A DNA stretch of 64,000 nucleotides from Hemerocallis citrina (lineage: Eukaryota; Streptophyta; Magnoliopsida; Asparagales; Asphodelaceae), in NCBI GenBank assembly GCA_017893485.1, contig CM030367.1:146185767-146249766 (forward strand). The letters run 5' to 3'. Made by a program: the position numbers and the translations under genes. The notes under the pieces were generated by a model. The model worked only from the letters and a program-made list of their open reading frames with translations. It did no database searches and was not told the DNA's origin. Numbering within the stretch: position 1 is the first letter of the stretch; every line of letters starts with the position of its first letter. Positions 55,801-64,000 of the stretch are shown here, in pieces.

Positions 55801-57748
55801 AATGACAGAGTAACAAATTTGTTGGAGGGGACATAGAGCGGCAATATGATAAGGTAGAAAGATTATCAAAAATCTGGAGGGTGATTTAGTAACGTGATAA
55901 TCTCAGTTATTTTTTATGTAGAGGAATCCACAAATTCCACCATTTTAAAGATGAATGTATATCATTCCCAACAAAGGATTTTGATTCCCATGGAAATTTA
56001 AAAATTCTTCCAAAACTACACTCATATCTTTACCAAATCAGGTAATCCTAAATTCCCTTGTATATTACCGCCTACCAAACGCCCCCCTAAGTGGTAATAC
56101 TTTAACATCATATCAGTGGGAATAAATCAACGGAACTTCATCATTGCATACTATGTTTTCTGGTCTTCTGTGAGTTAACTTTCATGGATTTAGGTCGATT
56201 GAATGTACTTTGATTCTAGCAAATAGTTTTTTTTCAGTTATCTCAGTTTATCATGCGTTTTTTATTTCCTCTTCTAGGCATTATCTAGCAAATCTGCCTT
56301 TCAGAGGCATCAACAATGGCTGCAACATGCAAAGACGCGCAGTGCCAGGCACAAGATTATGAAAGTAAGACCTTCCCTTCTCTCTAATCCACCCCCACAC
56401 ATACATACAGTGAAATCTCTATTTAATTATTTAACTAAGTGAAATTGTGTTTTGATTTAGTTCTTGAGAGAGCAAGCTGCACTTTCTGCCACAGAGATCA
56501 CTGCAGATGCAGTAAACAACTTTGTTGCTGATCTCAAGGATGCGAACAGTTATGAAGTGAAGTTCTCTCCTTCTCCCAAAGAAAGAAAATCCATTTGGGA
56601 TAAAATATTAATGAGTGTTGAAGAACTGTCTTCGACAAAGAGTAGCCATGAAGAACTTCTACGTGTTCAAAATACTGTTGGCATTCCCAAGATCAATGGG
56701 AAGCACAACAAAAATGTGACGAAAGCGAATCTTAAGATCAACGGCAAGTCAACTATCAGGAGCGATGGTATTGCTGAGTTCATACATGCCAACATTCCTA
56801 TGTACCAGGAGGTCTTACCTGGTCTGGAAAGTTGGAAAGCTGGGAAAATTGCTTCATGGGATCATTTGGAAGGGCACTCAATTCAGTGGTTTTGTGTTGT
56901 ATGCATTGATCGAAGAGGTGAGTTTCTATTCTGTTTTCGCTCTCACACGATTCTGCAGTCTTAATGGGTAAATTATTATGGTTATTTACTATGGTCTGGA
57001 CAGTTAAAATATTACAAACTGACGCCATTAGTTTCATAAGTAATGGAACCAACCGGTGTTTCCTTTTACTTATATCTTTAATGCTGCTATGTCTCCGCCA
57101 GAACTTAGCTATGGTGTCTTTAGTAAAAAAGAGAGATGATGTAAGCTAAATAACAAAAGGTATTGAAGCATGATACTCCTGGACCAAACTAGACTGTCCT
57201 TTGTGTACTTTGTGATTTGTATGTATATCGAACTGCACTTCATGATTTTTATATCATTTCCTTCCTAAAATAAATTCTTGATCTCCATCTTTGGTTGTCC
57301 TCATTTGAATGACTCACCTTATGCCTCTGCTTTTTCTGACATCTATCCTCCAATTGCAGGTATGATGGCTGAAGTTACATCAGCTCTAACAGCCTCTGGA
57401 CTTATAATATGTTCGTGTGTGGTGAGTGATATCAATTTTTGGCATTTTGCCTTCACACGCTCGTGCATGTATCTTGTGGCCTTACATTTTAAATTCTTCC
57501 AACTTTATAGGCAGAGATCAATAGAAGAAAAGGGATGGGTGTTTTGTTATTTCACATAGAAGGAACTAATGACAATCTGGTAAATTTTGGTGGCTCTTGT
57601 TGTGTAATCACACCATATTTTAGCATCTTAGTTTTCCTATTCATTGCAGATTAATGCATGCTCGAGTGTGGATGTAATCCTCGGTGTTCTGGGGTGGTCT
57701 ACTGGTTGTAGTTGGTCCAACACCTCAGATGATCAAAATTTCCTTTAA
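31521..57748 (+). CDS. RSH1: RelA/SpoT homologue 1, chloroplast (p)ppGpp metabolism enzyme (24 exons)
   Basis: Exons: 31521-31545, 31630-31835, 41381-41563, 42248-42313, 42456-42548, 42638-42766, 42857-42958, 43036-43113, 43188-43259, 43510-43617, 43720-43817, 47382-47442, 47534-47596, 47679-47735, 47820-47921, 48031-48189, 48322-48453, 48533-48619, 48829-48900, 56278-56364, 56461-56917, 57360-57421, 57511-57579, 57650-57748. They sum to 2,667 nt: 888 residues plus TAA, all GT-AG, all in phase, close to the usual RSH1 length. The N-terminus looks like a chloroplast transit region. The HD hydrolase domain carries LLHDTVEDT (His204-Asp205) and [13 protein letters not shown] synthetase-like region spans about 355-534 ([18 protein letters not shown]), but QIAQLRIII replaces the usual Asp-containing motif, so hydrolysis is probably its main activity, as inferred for other plant RSH1. 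TGS is about 569-631 ([20 protein letters not shown]) and ACT about 798-880. The ATG has A at -3 and G at +4. Three introns are bloated by transposons. Confidence 0.93.
32085..32645. repeat. Degenerate tandem triplication, unit about 190-200 bp
   Basis: The block around TGTGATGATAT recurs at about 32,119, 32,319 and 32,509 (spacing 200 and 190 bp). Each copy continues with a variant of GATTGGCAGATAAGTGTGG and a downstream AATTCGCTAAT-like piece. Copies differ by many substitutions, so the duplication is old. Confidence 0.7.
33743..33916. mobile_element. Foldback MITE-like palindrome
   Basis: A perfect 16-bp inverted terminal pair AAGTAGTTAAAATCGG opens and closes a 174-bp segment made largely of CCGATTAATCGG-type inverted motifs. 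Nearly the whole segment can fold on itself. No clear target duplication was seen, so the superfamily is open. Confidence 0.65.
35814..38939 (+). mobile_element. RTE-type LINE copy 1, decayed, in RSH1 intron 2
   Basis: Flanked by an 18-bp target duplication with one mismatch (TTCATCAATCCCTTAACT at 35,796 and TTCATCAATCCCTTGACT at 38,940). The plus strand shows an endonuclease-like region (about 36,100-36,700), reverse transcriptase pieces ([20 protein letters not shown] near 37,750 and a FADDVV-type active site near 38,130) and the C-terminal [12 protein letters not shown] near 38,680. It ends in a TTG microsatellite (38,917-38,940). This 3' simple-repeat tail and RT type fit plant RTE LINEs. 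Many stops and frameshifts make it inactive. It lies in the same orientation as RSH1. Confidence 0.88.
38958..41380. other. RSH1 intron 2, right part
   Basis: AT-rich intron without coding domains. It holds a 10-base G run near 39,135-39,144, a purine-rich block with repeated GATTAGATGGAAATG (40,125-40,215), and the degenerate tandem repeat at 40,780-41,085. It ends at the acceptor TTGTTGCAG before exon 3. Confidence 0.5.
40780..41085. repeat. Degenerate tandem repeat, unit about 80-90 bp (4 copies)
   Basis: GTAGAACATTAGCAAA or close variants occur near 40,793, 40,873, 40,959 and 41,050. They are followed by variants of GTACAGTGTAGCTTTCTCCT, so four diverged units are placed head to tail. 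Confidence 0.65.
41581..41706. repeat. 63-bp tandem duplication just after RSH1 exon 3
   Basis: The segment TATACTTTGAATAGGAAC ... ATCAATGGGTGAGGTGTTG is repeated once immediately downstream with few changes. It starts within about 20 bp of the intron 3 donor region. Confidence 0.75.
43833..44762. mobile_element. hAT-type non-autonomous element in RSH1 intron 11
   Basis: Inverted ends AGTGTTTTAAATATC and GATATTTAAAACATTG are flanked by an 8-bp duplication ACGTGAAT (43,825-43,832 and 44,763-44,770), the length typical of hAT. The 930 bp between contain no transposase frame. The left target copy begins only 7 bp after the last base of exon 11. Confidence 0.8.
45750..45794. repeat. (CT)n(TA)n microsatellite
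   Basis: An uninterrupted CT run followed by TA repeats, directly abutting the palindromic MITE at 45,795. A second TA/AT run lies at 45,966-46,010 on its other side, so the MITE may have inserted into a TA microsatellite. A further TA run lies at 46,819-46,856. Confidence 0.85.
45795..45965. mobile_element. Palindromic MITE family P, copy 1
   Basis: 171 bp whose two halves are inverted copies. The left GGTATGAGCAACTTGCTC pairs with GAGCAAGTTGCTCATATCC at the right, with arms of about 75 bp. It inserted into TA repeats. A second copy is at 55,426-55,620. No coding capacity. Confidence 0.85.
46031..46363. mobile_element. Palindromic MITE family Q, copy A
   Basis: 333 bp with arms of about 150 bp: CTTCGGTTGCACACTAC at the left and its inverse GTAGTGTGCAACCGAAG at the right. 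ATTTCTCTCTCTA stands to the left and immediately to the right of the element and may be a target duplication or part of a microsatellite. The central part holds TTTGCCCATCCAT and its inverse, shared with copy B. Confidence 0.82.
46392..46738. mobile_element. Palindromic MITE family Q, copy B
   Basis: 347 bp, again almost fully self-complementary (CTTCCATTGTGCACCACC left, GGTGGTGCACAACGGAAG right). It lies only 28 bp from copy A and shares the centre and the general end design (CTTC...TTG...GCAC) with it. Confidence 0.82.
48901..51653. other. RSH1 intron 19, left part, with a GC-rich block
   Basis: Intron 19 (48,901-56,277) starts GTAAGT. The region 49,190-49,720 has CGAAATATCAGCCGAA-type motifs and ends GAGATTTAAAACCATG, suggesting a truncated hAT-like element, but no left end was found. 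From 50,560 to 51,020 the sequence is strikingly G-rich on the plus strand in an otherwise AT-rich intron. It is followed by a duplicated TTTATCACAAACCCTAA and a plus-strand CCTATAAATAGG near 51,243. These could be a fragment of an LTR or of a captured 5' region. No domain was recognised. Confidence 0.4.
51671..54769 (-). mobile_element. RTE-type LINE copy 2, decayed, inverted relative to copy 1
   Basis: Flanked by a perfect 17-bp duplication TTTGATGATTGATACTA (51,654-51,670 and 54,770-54,786). Minus-strand pieces match LINE copy 1 throughout: the RT part with [20 protein letters not shown] (52,479-52,823) and the C-terminus [19 protein letters not shown] (51,707-51,958). The 3' end carries a short TTGTTGTTATTG tail. 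At 3.1 kb it has the same length as copy 1, and both 5' ends share CTGTCCCAAGCTAGGAATCC. Stops and frameshifts make it inactive. It is antisense to RSH1 in intron 19. Confidence 0.9.
54951..56087. mobile_element. Harbinger/Tourist-like non-autonomous element in RSH1 intron 19
   Basis: The inverted ends GGGGGCGTTTGGT and ACCAAACGCCCCCC are flanked by TAA (54,948-54,950 and 56,088-56,090). The 3-bp TAA duplication and these termini fit PIF/Harbinger-type MITEs. Subterminal AATTCC-rich sequence recurs in inverse order. It contains family P MITE copy 2 (55,426-55,620). No transposase. It ends 190 bp before exon 20. Confidence 0.8.
55426..55620. mobile_element. Palindromic MITE family P, copy 2
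   Basis: Closely matches 45,795-45,965 but is 24 bp longer: the segment GAGCAAGTTGCTCATTTACT near the right end is present twice. It is nested in the Harbinger-like element. Confidence 0.85.
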
Positions 57749-58653
57749 TCTTAAGCTACTTGGTGGTAATATATGGGGAGGAAAATTCTACAGTACATAA
57801 CCGTTGGATGGGGTGCGCCTGCTAAGATGAGGACTGCTTGCTTGATCCTTAAAATTTGAGGAAATCATGTTAGAGAGGTGTATGACCCACTCCATCCTAT
57901 TGCTTGGCAGATCCTGTGGAGCATGAACCATAATCTTTTCTTTTTTCCGAGTATATATAGTTACCTTTGCACAGGTTCCCTGGTGGTTTGATGTAATTAT
58001 TAAGTTTTGTAATTTAGAGAGTGAAAAGGTAGAGAGGTGTTATATGTGTTTTGAAAAAAGGTGTTCAATTAATTTGTTGAAGATCATATGAATAACCAGC
58101 AGCAGCTAATTGAGCTTGTCTGTGTAGTGAGAGGGATGTACATAGCAAGAAGAGTATTTAGAGGACTTCTTTTAAAGAATATACCAGTCTGTACACCATA
58201 TGAAAGTAGTAGGCTTCTTTTTTGAAAGAGAAAAAAAGAGTTTACTCAAATTTGTTATATTCTCTGATTTTGCAGTTTTTCTAGTTTAAATGCAACTTGC
58301 ATTTTTAGGGTTAATCCTTATGTTTTCTGATTGATTGCACTGAATTAGTTGATATTCGTATCAAGTAGATGATGTTTGTGTGGTGAAATGAATATGGCGT
58401 AGTGATATAGCTAGAGCCTGGACGGCCTCCCCCTGCGCTGTTGGATGCATGATGTATGGTCCTCCAGAAAATTACTAGTAATGCTAGTTGTGCTATTCCG
58501 GTACAACAAGAAAATATTGCTTTGTGGGAGCAAAGGCTTTTTCGAGATTCTTCTTAAAGTAAACTGCCGGTTTGAAAGGAGCCTTGATAAATGTTAGGGA
58601 TGTGGAAGTAGCTCGAAAGTAGAAACCACAGCTGGGGTAAAATCAAGTGGCTC
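57749..58653. other. RSH1 3' UTR and downstream region
   Basis: AT-rich sequence after the TAA. No canonical AATAAA is obvious, which is common in plants. No coding signal was found. Confidence 0.4.
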
Positions 58654-58656
58654 TTA

Positions 58657-59316
58657 GAGCATCTCCAATTGGATTTTGCTATTTTGGCAATTTAGCAAAA
58701 TAGCAAATGGCAAACCGAGATTTTGCTACAGTTGTTGTCTGCTATAATATAGCAAATGAGAAAAATAAATGGAAGGACAGAACATGTAATTTGTTGTTCG
58801 GTCCAGCCAATCAAAATAACTTAAAAATAATAATTTGAGTCTCCTGGACTTTGATGTAATTTGTGCAATCTAATTAAAGAAATCGGTTAACTTGGTAATG
58901 GATTAAATTTTCAAAACAAAGAAATTGAAGAACATGTTGTTCCCGCCGACCACTTCTTTTGTTTTTTTGTCATCGGACGGTACAACATGTAATGTCCGAC
59001 GTTTCATTTAAATAAATAAATAAATTAGGACGGAATATGTTGTTCCGTCTAACCGTTAAAACATTTAAAAATATATTAAAAAAATATTGGACGAAACATG
59101 TTGTTTCGTCCGATGCGTTCAAAAAAAAAAAAAAAATGAAACGAAACATGATGTTACTTTTGCTATATTTGGCAATTGTTAAATTCATTTCTGAAATATG
59201 AAAAGCTATTGTTTCTAGTTGGCTTAAATTTAATAAAATAGCAAATGATTGCAGCGCTCTTTTGCTAATTTTTTTCCTTCCAAAATGGCCAAATAGCAAC
59301 TCAATTGGAGATGCAC
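58657..59316. mobile_element. Harbinger-like element with internal hairpin series
   Basis: Ends GAGCATCTCCAATTG and CAATTGGAGATGCAC (inverted, one mismatch) continue inward with TTTGCTATTTTGGC-like sequence. TTA flanks both sides (58,654-58,656 and 59,317-59,319). In the centre, four related short palindromes follow one another, e.g. GGACGGAATATGTTGTTCCG and GGACGAAACATGTTGTTTCG. Non-coding. Confidence 0.78.
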
Positions 59317-59319
59317 TTA

Positions 59320-60536
59320 AGAGTTTATAATTTGGGTATTTTATGGATGATGATTTGAGATGGACCCTCGATTCAATGACCCGAAAGAAATTCACTGCTG
59401 AATGAGGTGAAAAAAATCATATACCCATTGGGATTGGGCATATGACTTGTACGGCAAAAGGCAAGAGCCTTCAAGATTAGTGTTGATGGAGTAGAACACG
59501 TTATTATTGCTGAACCCATAGACTCAAACATTGCGGCTAGTTATCACATTACGGTACATGACATCAACCATTCTGGACTGGCTCTGCATGTTGGTCCTTT
59601 TACTGTAGACTAGTTTATATTACGAACACACTCGTATTAAAAGACCCACCACGGTTGTCTGTGTTTTGTATCTGATACGGTAGAGTATGTAGGGCCGTAA
59701 GGGTACGAAATACTAGATTTGAGATAACCTAAGATTATGGCCATCTTTAGAAGGAAAATATAAAAAAAAATTGAAGATTACGGTCAAATGTTTGTTAGAT
59801 ACTAGTTAATTTACATCCATCCTTACAACTAACTACAAGTGATGAAATGCTACGATCATCCTATTCACACTAAATATGACTAGTTGAATAATTAAGTACA
59901 TTTCTAGCAACAACCAAAAAAGAATAATAAAGTACATAATTCTTTCCTTGTTGCATTTTCAAGTATTGTATTTTGAAAATTGTATTTTGTTATACAGTAC
60001 TTGGAATGTAGTATCTCGTTATGTGTAGCACAGTGCGTATAATAAGGTGATGCATCCACATCCAATTAATTCGCGTATTGAGATGAAGACTGCAAGTGGT
60101 GTCGCCGTCTTTTTCAATATACTGCGTGTCTCGCTAAAGAAACATTATCGGAACTGCATCTATTCCAAATTTTCTCATTAGTTTGCAAAGATTCTTTAGG
60201 TGCGAGTCGCAGTACTAAAATTAAATAACAAAGAAAATTGTCCAAGTCAAAGCTTTAGCAAAAATAATCAAGCATGTAGTAGTCATATACGTGGCATATT
60301 CTTAGAACCCACCATGAAGTGTACTGATGGAGAATCATAAAGACAGACGAACACAAATCATGGTGGATCCCAATAATCAGGTTCAAAGAACCCATCATTC
60401 TCAGATTGTTTAAATTTGTATTTCCTTACCCATATTGATATGGATGGAATTTTTGGGGAGCAGGCCGACTAGACAGATCATCGTCCTTCGTTCTCTTCAC
60501 ACAAAGTTATTAAAAACCAACTAGTACTCTGCACAT
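59320..60536. other. Intergenic stretch, nothing recognised
   Basis: AT-rich, no long frame, no terminal repeats and no tandem structure that I could detect. Confidence 0.4.
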
Positions 60537-61470
60537 ATGATACACGTTCTAATAAATTTTATTAAAAAAATAATAATATTAAGACGTAAATTTGGCCCCG
60601 AACCTGAAACATCCCTCCAATACGCCGATGATATGATTTTGTTTGGTAATGGTGATTTAGGGGAGACCATTATTTTCAAAGGAGCTCTATCCAATTTTGA
60701 AGCTTGGTCCGAACTGAAAGTTAACTTTCACAAGAGTACGTTAATACCTCTTGCAACAATTCTAAACGGTCAGGTGGATAAATTTCCTATCAAATAACTT
60801 GGCCCACCTGTCCGACCAGGCAAATTAACGAAAACAGATTGGTTCTCAATTATTGACCAGGTAGAGGACATGCTAGCCGGGTGGAAGGGCAAATCCCTCT
60901 CCATGGAAGGGAGAGTCATGCTCATTAAATGCTGGAGGAACTTCATAATCTTATAGCAATTGCTTAAATGCTCAGCAGGCCCGGATCAGAAAGTGTGGGG
61001 GTTGGAAAAAAATGATGAATTCACTGTACGGGCCATGTACAGTCGGTTGCATTTTAGAGGATGTAGACCTAAGTGGTCTTCATAATTTGGAAAGCTAAAG
61101 CACTCCTGAAAATCAAAATTTTCCTTTGGCTTGTGTTTAATGATACCATTTTGACTAGAGAAAACCTGGTTAAACGTCAACCACATATGGTGACATCATG
61201 TGGTTTCTGTAACTCTAATATGGAGTCCAAAGAACATCTGTTCCTGGAATGTCACCGAAGCGATGCGCGATTTTGGTTGAAGTTTTAAGGGCACTTGGCA
61301 CAAGTGTGTATCCCCTAGTCTACGAGGACCTATGGGTTGGTCCTAAGTTCTTTGCTGAGAGAAGGGAGATGAGAAATGCTTGGTATATTGCTATAGCCGC
61401 CACGACCTGGATTTTTTGGCTCGACAGAAATAAATTTTACTTTCGTGGGACTTGTAATCAGGGCCGACCC
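60537..61470 (+). mobile_element. L1-type LINE remnant (end of RT plus zf-RVT region)
   Basis: The plus strand carries the RT active-site block (LQYADDMILFGNG), then GWKGKSLSMEGRVMLIK, both typical of plant L1 reverse transcriptases. An in-frame TAA stands at 60,795. After a deletion follows the zf-RVT-like region (FLWLVFNDTILTRENL, CGFCNSNMESKEHLFLEC). Only the C-terminal third is left; neither 5' nor 3' end could be defined. Confidence 0.82.
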
Positions 61471-61691
61471 CCACCTTGAGGCAGGTGAGGCAGACACCTC
61501 AGGCCCCCGATTTTTTTACAATTTTAGGGCCCCCAGATTTGTATTTCCCTTATAAATATAGGCACGTATTTTGCACGTAAAAAAAATATTGTTATTAGGG
61601 GCACCAAAAAATAATTATTTGGGCCTCCAAAAGTAATTATTTGGGCTTTTCGCCTCTGGCCCCCAAGAACTCAGAACTCAGGGCCGTCTTG
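61459..61691. mobile_element. Possible small TIR element
   Basis: The left CAGGGCCGACCC and the right CTCAGGGCCGTCTTG look like diverged forms of a CAGGGCCGGCCCTG-type terminus. Between them are inverted TTTGGGC/GGGCCC motifs. CTTGTAAT stands before the left end and again at the right end. The boundaries are not convincing enough for a superfamily. Confidence 0.35.
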
Positions 61692-61755
61692 TAATAGTAT
61701 TTCTGGCAATTTAACTCATATTATGTATCTTATTTTCTTTTGGGCTAATGCAACA

Positions 61756-61845
61756 GCTTCGGGACCGAGAGGAAGGATTGTCAGAACTTTCCAGGTAGAT
61801 GAGTACGATGATGAGGAGATTGTGATCGGACCGACACTAGAGTGA
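61756..61845 (+). other. Possible terminal exon fragment
   Basis: After CAACAG a 29-codon open stretch ends in TGA and is acidic at its end (VDEYDDEEIVIGP). It could be the last exon of a captured or deleted gene, or chance. No upstream exon was found within the window. Confidence 0.2.
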
Positions 61846-62048
61846 GTTCCAATGTGGGAAGGCCCTACCCTGTAGGGCTTTGTTGAAGAGACTCCATATG
61901 TTATGTCTGTACCGCATTTATTTTATGTCTGTTACTTTTGTTCCCACCCTCCTATGTTAGTTCGAGGTATTATGAGTTATTTCCTGTTTTCTACTTTTCC
62001 CAGTTTTCTGAGTTGTTTGTCAACTCCTTAAAACAAGGTGGCATGAGA

Positions 62049-62094
62049 CCCCCCCCCCCCCCCCCCCCCCCCCCCCGCACACACACACACACAT
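62049..62094. repeat. C28 homopolymer followed by (CA)n
   Basis: 28 consecutive C residues, then G and about eight CA repeats. It is the longest homopolymer in the window. Its exact length should be doubted, as long C runs are error-prone in sequencing. Confidence 0.9.
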
Positions 62095-62386
62095 AAAACA
62101 CCCCTATACTGATCATATACTCTTTACAAATTACCGTGACACCAACTTCTACTTTATATCAGTGACGCTTTTGTAAATAATAATTAAATAAATTTGAATT
62201 TTGAGAGTATTATGGTAACTAACAGCCGTTGAGTAAATGAATGGTTAATATAACTCCCACTTAAAATTGAATGGTTGTGATTATATGGTTGATTGTCGAC
62301 AAATTATAGTTTTTCTATAAATTACACAACCCAACTATCACATTATATTACTAGAGATTAGAGATGTGATTATCTTTAATCATGGT

Positions 62387-62960
62387 TGTTGCAGTCTTTT
62401 TCTTGAGGTGTGGGAGCAACAGATAATGTGAGCTCTTAGATTCGAGGAAAAATGCAGTGATCCTACCCATCGCTCTGGTTTTGAGGGAGTATTGAATGGG
62501 TTGGATGATGGATGGTCGTTTTGTAGACCTACAAAATGAAGTCTAAAACAGCGGGAGTAAACCCGACGACAGACCCTCCGATGCTTAAGTCAGAAGATGA
62601 CTATTTAGTGAAGGGGATTCTGTAGGTAAAGAGTCCTTACCTATCATGGTATAGTCCATGTAGTGTTTATAGGTTTGGAGAGAAATCCGTTACCCCCCGC
62701 TCCTAGGGCGGTATCGAAATCCCCTTAATCTTGGATATGGGATTGATTATTTCCTTGATTTTAAGGGGTGCGGTTACGGCGTAACCGATGGAGCATCCAA
62801 AACGGTGGGCGATTCTTCTGGGTGCGTGAATGGGCCTGCGGAAGGCCCGTGGAGCTTCCTGGGCCGGGCCAGTAGAGAGGTTGACGTTGAGCCTAGTTTG
62901 ATGCTTTGCAATTTGTGCTAAAATCATCGATGGAGATCGCTTATGGTTTTGCCCACATCA
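62387..62960 (-). repeat. Tat element 3, 3' LTR
   Basis: It begins TGTTGCAGTCTTTTTCTTGA, alignable with the start of the element 1 LTR (TGATGCTGTTTATTTCTGAG), and both continue with GTGTGGRAGCAMCAG. It contains GACCCTCCGATGCTTAAGTC, a block shared with both other LTRs. It ends CCCACATCA. Confidence 0.75.
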
Positions 62961-63296
62961 TGAGCCCCACACTCTCAGAAATGTGTCGTTGGTCATTTCC
63001 GAGGAGTAAATAAATCGTGGAAAAAGCGTCGGCATAACAGTCGCATTGGATTGCTGGGTCGTTGCTCTGGAAGGGAAACTAAAACAGTGTTTGGTGTGAG
63101 TCCGTGCTATGAGCTTAGTAGGCCTTGTGTTCGGCCGGAAGCTTGGGGCTGGTTGGAGTCAAAGTGTCGGGACATTCTCAGGCGGGGCTTTCTGTCCACT
63201 TGGCCTTTTGCCAAGTTAGATTTTGCAGAGCTCGAGGAGTCGACACTTGACAGCGGTCATTCGAACGGTTGTCAATCACGAAATTCGATGGGGCGA

Positions 63297-63336
63297 CACG
63301 TGCCGATAGTTCGTGAGTCAGTCGTCCCCTATAAAT
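63297..63336 (+). promoter_or_regulatory. Antisense promoter of element 3 (G-box plus TATA box)
   Basis: A palindromic CACGTG at 63,297-63,302 lies 27 bp upstream of TATAAAT at 63,330-63,336. The context CCCCTATAAATTTGGTCCCC is close to that in element 1. The ATG follows 80 bp later. Confidence 0.6.
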
Positions 63337-63415
63337 TTGGTCCCCCCCTTCAGCACTATGAGGGGTTATTTTCTGGACTCCTGGAATCTCTCTCTTCAAG
63401 ATCATAATCCTAGAC

Positions 63416-64000
63416 ATGTCGACTGCAGAGATCGGTAGCTCGTCTTCTTCAAGCGACTATGGTGGATCTGAAGCAAGTTCTTTCAGGAGCGGTTCTGCCA
63501 CCCATTCGTCTAGCCGATCCGTTTCGAGGGGAAGTGGTTCTGAAACTCGAGATCACCACACATGATCTTGCTGGAACTGGAGGTGCATATCATTGGAGTC
63601 TCCGATTCTAAAGGAGAGTACCATAGCGGGGCCAGAGATGAGGCCAGGTTCGATGGTACCGGGGGTGGTCTAGCGAGGGAAATTTGGGAGCCGCTCGAGG
63701 TCTCAGAGGGTGGAGGCGACCGGGGGAGCAGAGATCGGCCAGTGAAAATCAAGGGGAGATTCATGGGCATTCTTGACCAAGTAGTCCCGGAGGCTGAGGT
63801 CCTATTGGCTGCTCCTCCCCGGGAACATGAATCATTGAAGTCAGAGGGGGCTTGACTCGGCATGGACCAGGCGCTCATGCGAACGATGTCCATTAATGTA
63901 CCCTAAAGACCTGAAGGATGAGCCTGACTTCGATGTTCTCACTCTGTCCAACAGGTCAATAGCGGGCATCGATAAAGTGAAGAGTGCCTTGGCTGGGAGT
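63416..64000 (+). pseudogene. Start of the antisense gene in element 3, probably frameshifted, partial
   Basis: The ATG at 63,416 opens a Ser-rich frame (MSTAEIGSSSSSDYGGSEAS) that ends at a TGA near 63,563-63,565. An overlapping frame (63,562-63,855) continues with acidic, Gly-rich sequence like the N-terminal part of the element 1 product. Further stops occur after 63,855. The last 90 bases are open again in one frame (DEPDFDVLTLSNRSIAGI). The gypsy-type domain would start beyond the window edge, so the identity rests on position and promoter similarity. Confidence 0.5.

Larger units (their letters stand above)
62387..64000 (-). mobile_element. Tat element 3, left end only
   Basis: An LTR (62,387-62,960) is followed by a purine-tract equivalent (62,961), a TATA box (63,330) and the start of an antisense gene (63,416). 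This is the same order and orientation as elements 1 and 2. Gag-pol would lie beyond the window on the minus strand. The candidate target duplication at the left is ATGGT (62,382-62,386), which cannot be confirmed here. Confidence 0.75.

Noticed and set aside
1..64000. tRNA, rRNA or snoRNA genes
   Set aside because: No cloverleaf-like or rRNA-like sequence was recognised by eye; the only tRNA-related sequences are the retrotransposon primer binding sites.

Overview
The window is nuclear DNA of a flowering plant, probably a eudicot. The evidence is a 24-exon RelA/SpoT homologue (RSH1) with GT-AG introns, Tat-lineage Ty3/gypsy elements with a second RNase H, RTE and L1 LINEs, hAT and Harbinger-like non-autonomous elements, and a plant-mobile-domain pseudogene. 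I saw no prokaryotic or organellar gene.

Layout. (1) 1-30,066 is a nest of repeats. A plant mobile domain (PMD) pseudogene on the minus strand (1-1,063 and 11,510-12,525) was split by Tat element 1 (1,069-11,504; target duplication GCTCC). A 3.9-kb solo LTR lies directly upstream of its ATG (12,532-30,066, TGTA...TACA ends). That solo LTR was in turn split by Tat element 2 (15,329-28,929; target duplication ATAAT). (2) 31,521-57,748 on the plus strand is RSH1, the chloroplast (p)ppGpp metabolism gene. The 24 exons give an uninterrupted 888-codon frame. Introns 2, 11 and 19 are inflated to about 9.5, 3.6 and 7.4 kb by LINEs, hAT elements, MITEs and tandem repeats. (3) 57,749-62,386 holds a Harbinger-like element, an L1 remnant, a possible small TIR element and a 28-base C run. 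(4) 62,387-64,000 is the left end of a third Tat element in the same orientation, running off the window.

The three Tat elements share one plan. Gag-pol runs on the minus strand. A separate spliced gene runs on the plus strand, antisense to the element, with its own TATA box and (in elements 1 and 2) poly(A) signals, and it converges on the end of pol. In element 1 this gene is intact: four exons, 831 codons, consistent splice phases. Its pol is also intact, but the Gag core is missing although the LTRs differ at only about 7 of 792 sites. In element 2 the LTRs differ at about 20 of 594 sites, and both genes carry stops and frameshifts, largely of the C-to-T type. Long tandem arrays (88-bp; alternating 263/238-bp; 117-bp) sit upstream of the antisense promoter or between the convergent gene ends.

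RSH1 is the only convincing host gene. The HD (hydrolase), TGS and ACT regions are present. The synthetase-like region lacks the usual Asp-containing motif, as in other plant RSH1 proteins. Element ends and exon boundaries were read by eye. LTR divergence counts are manual.
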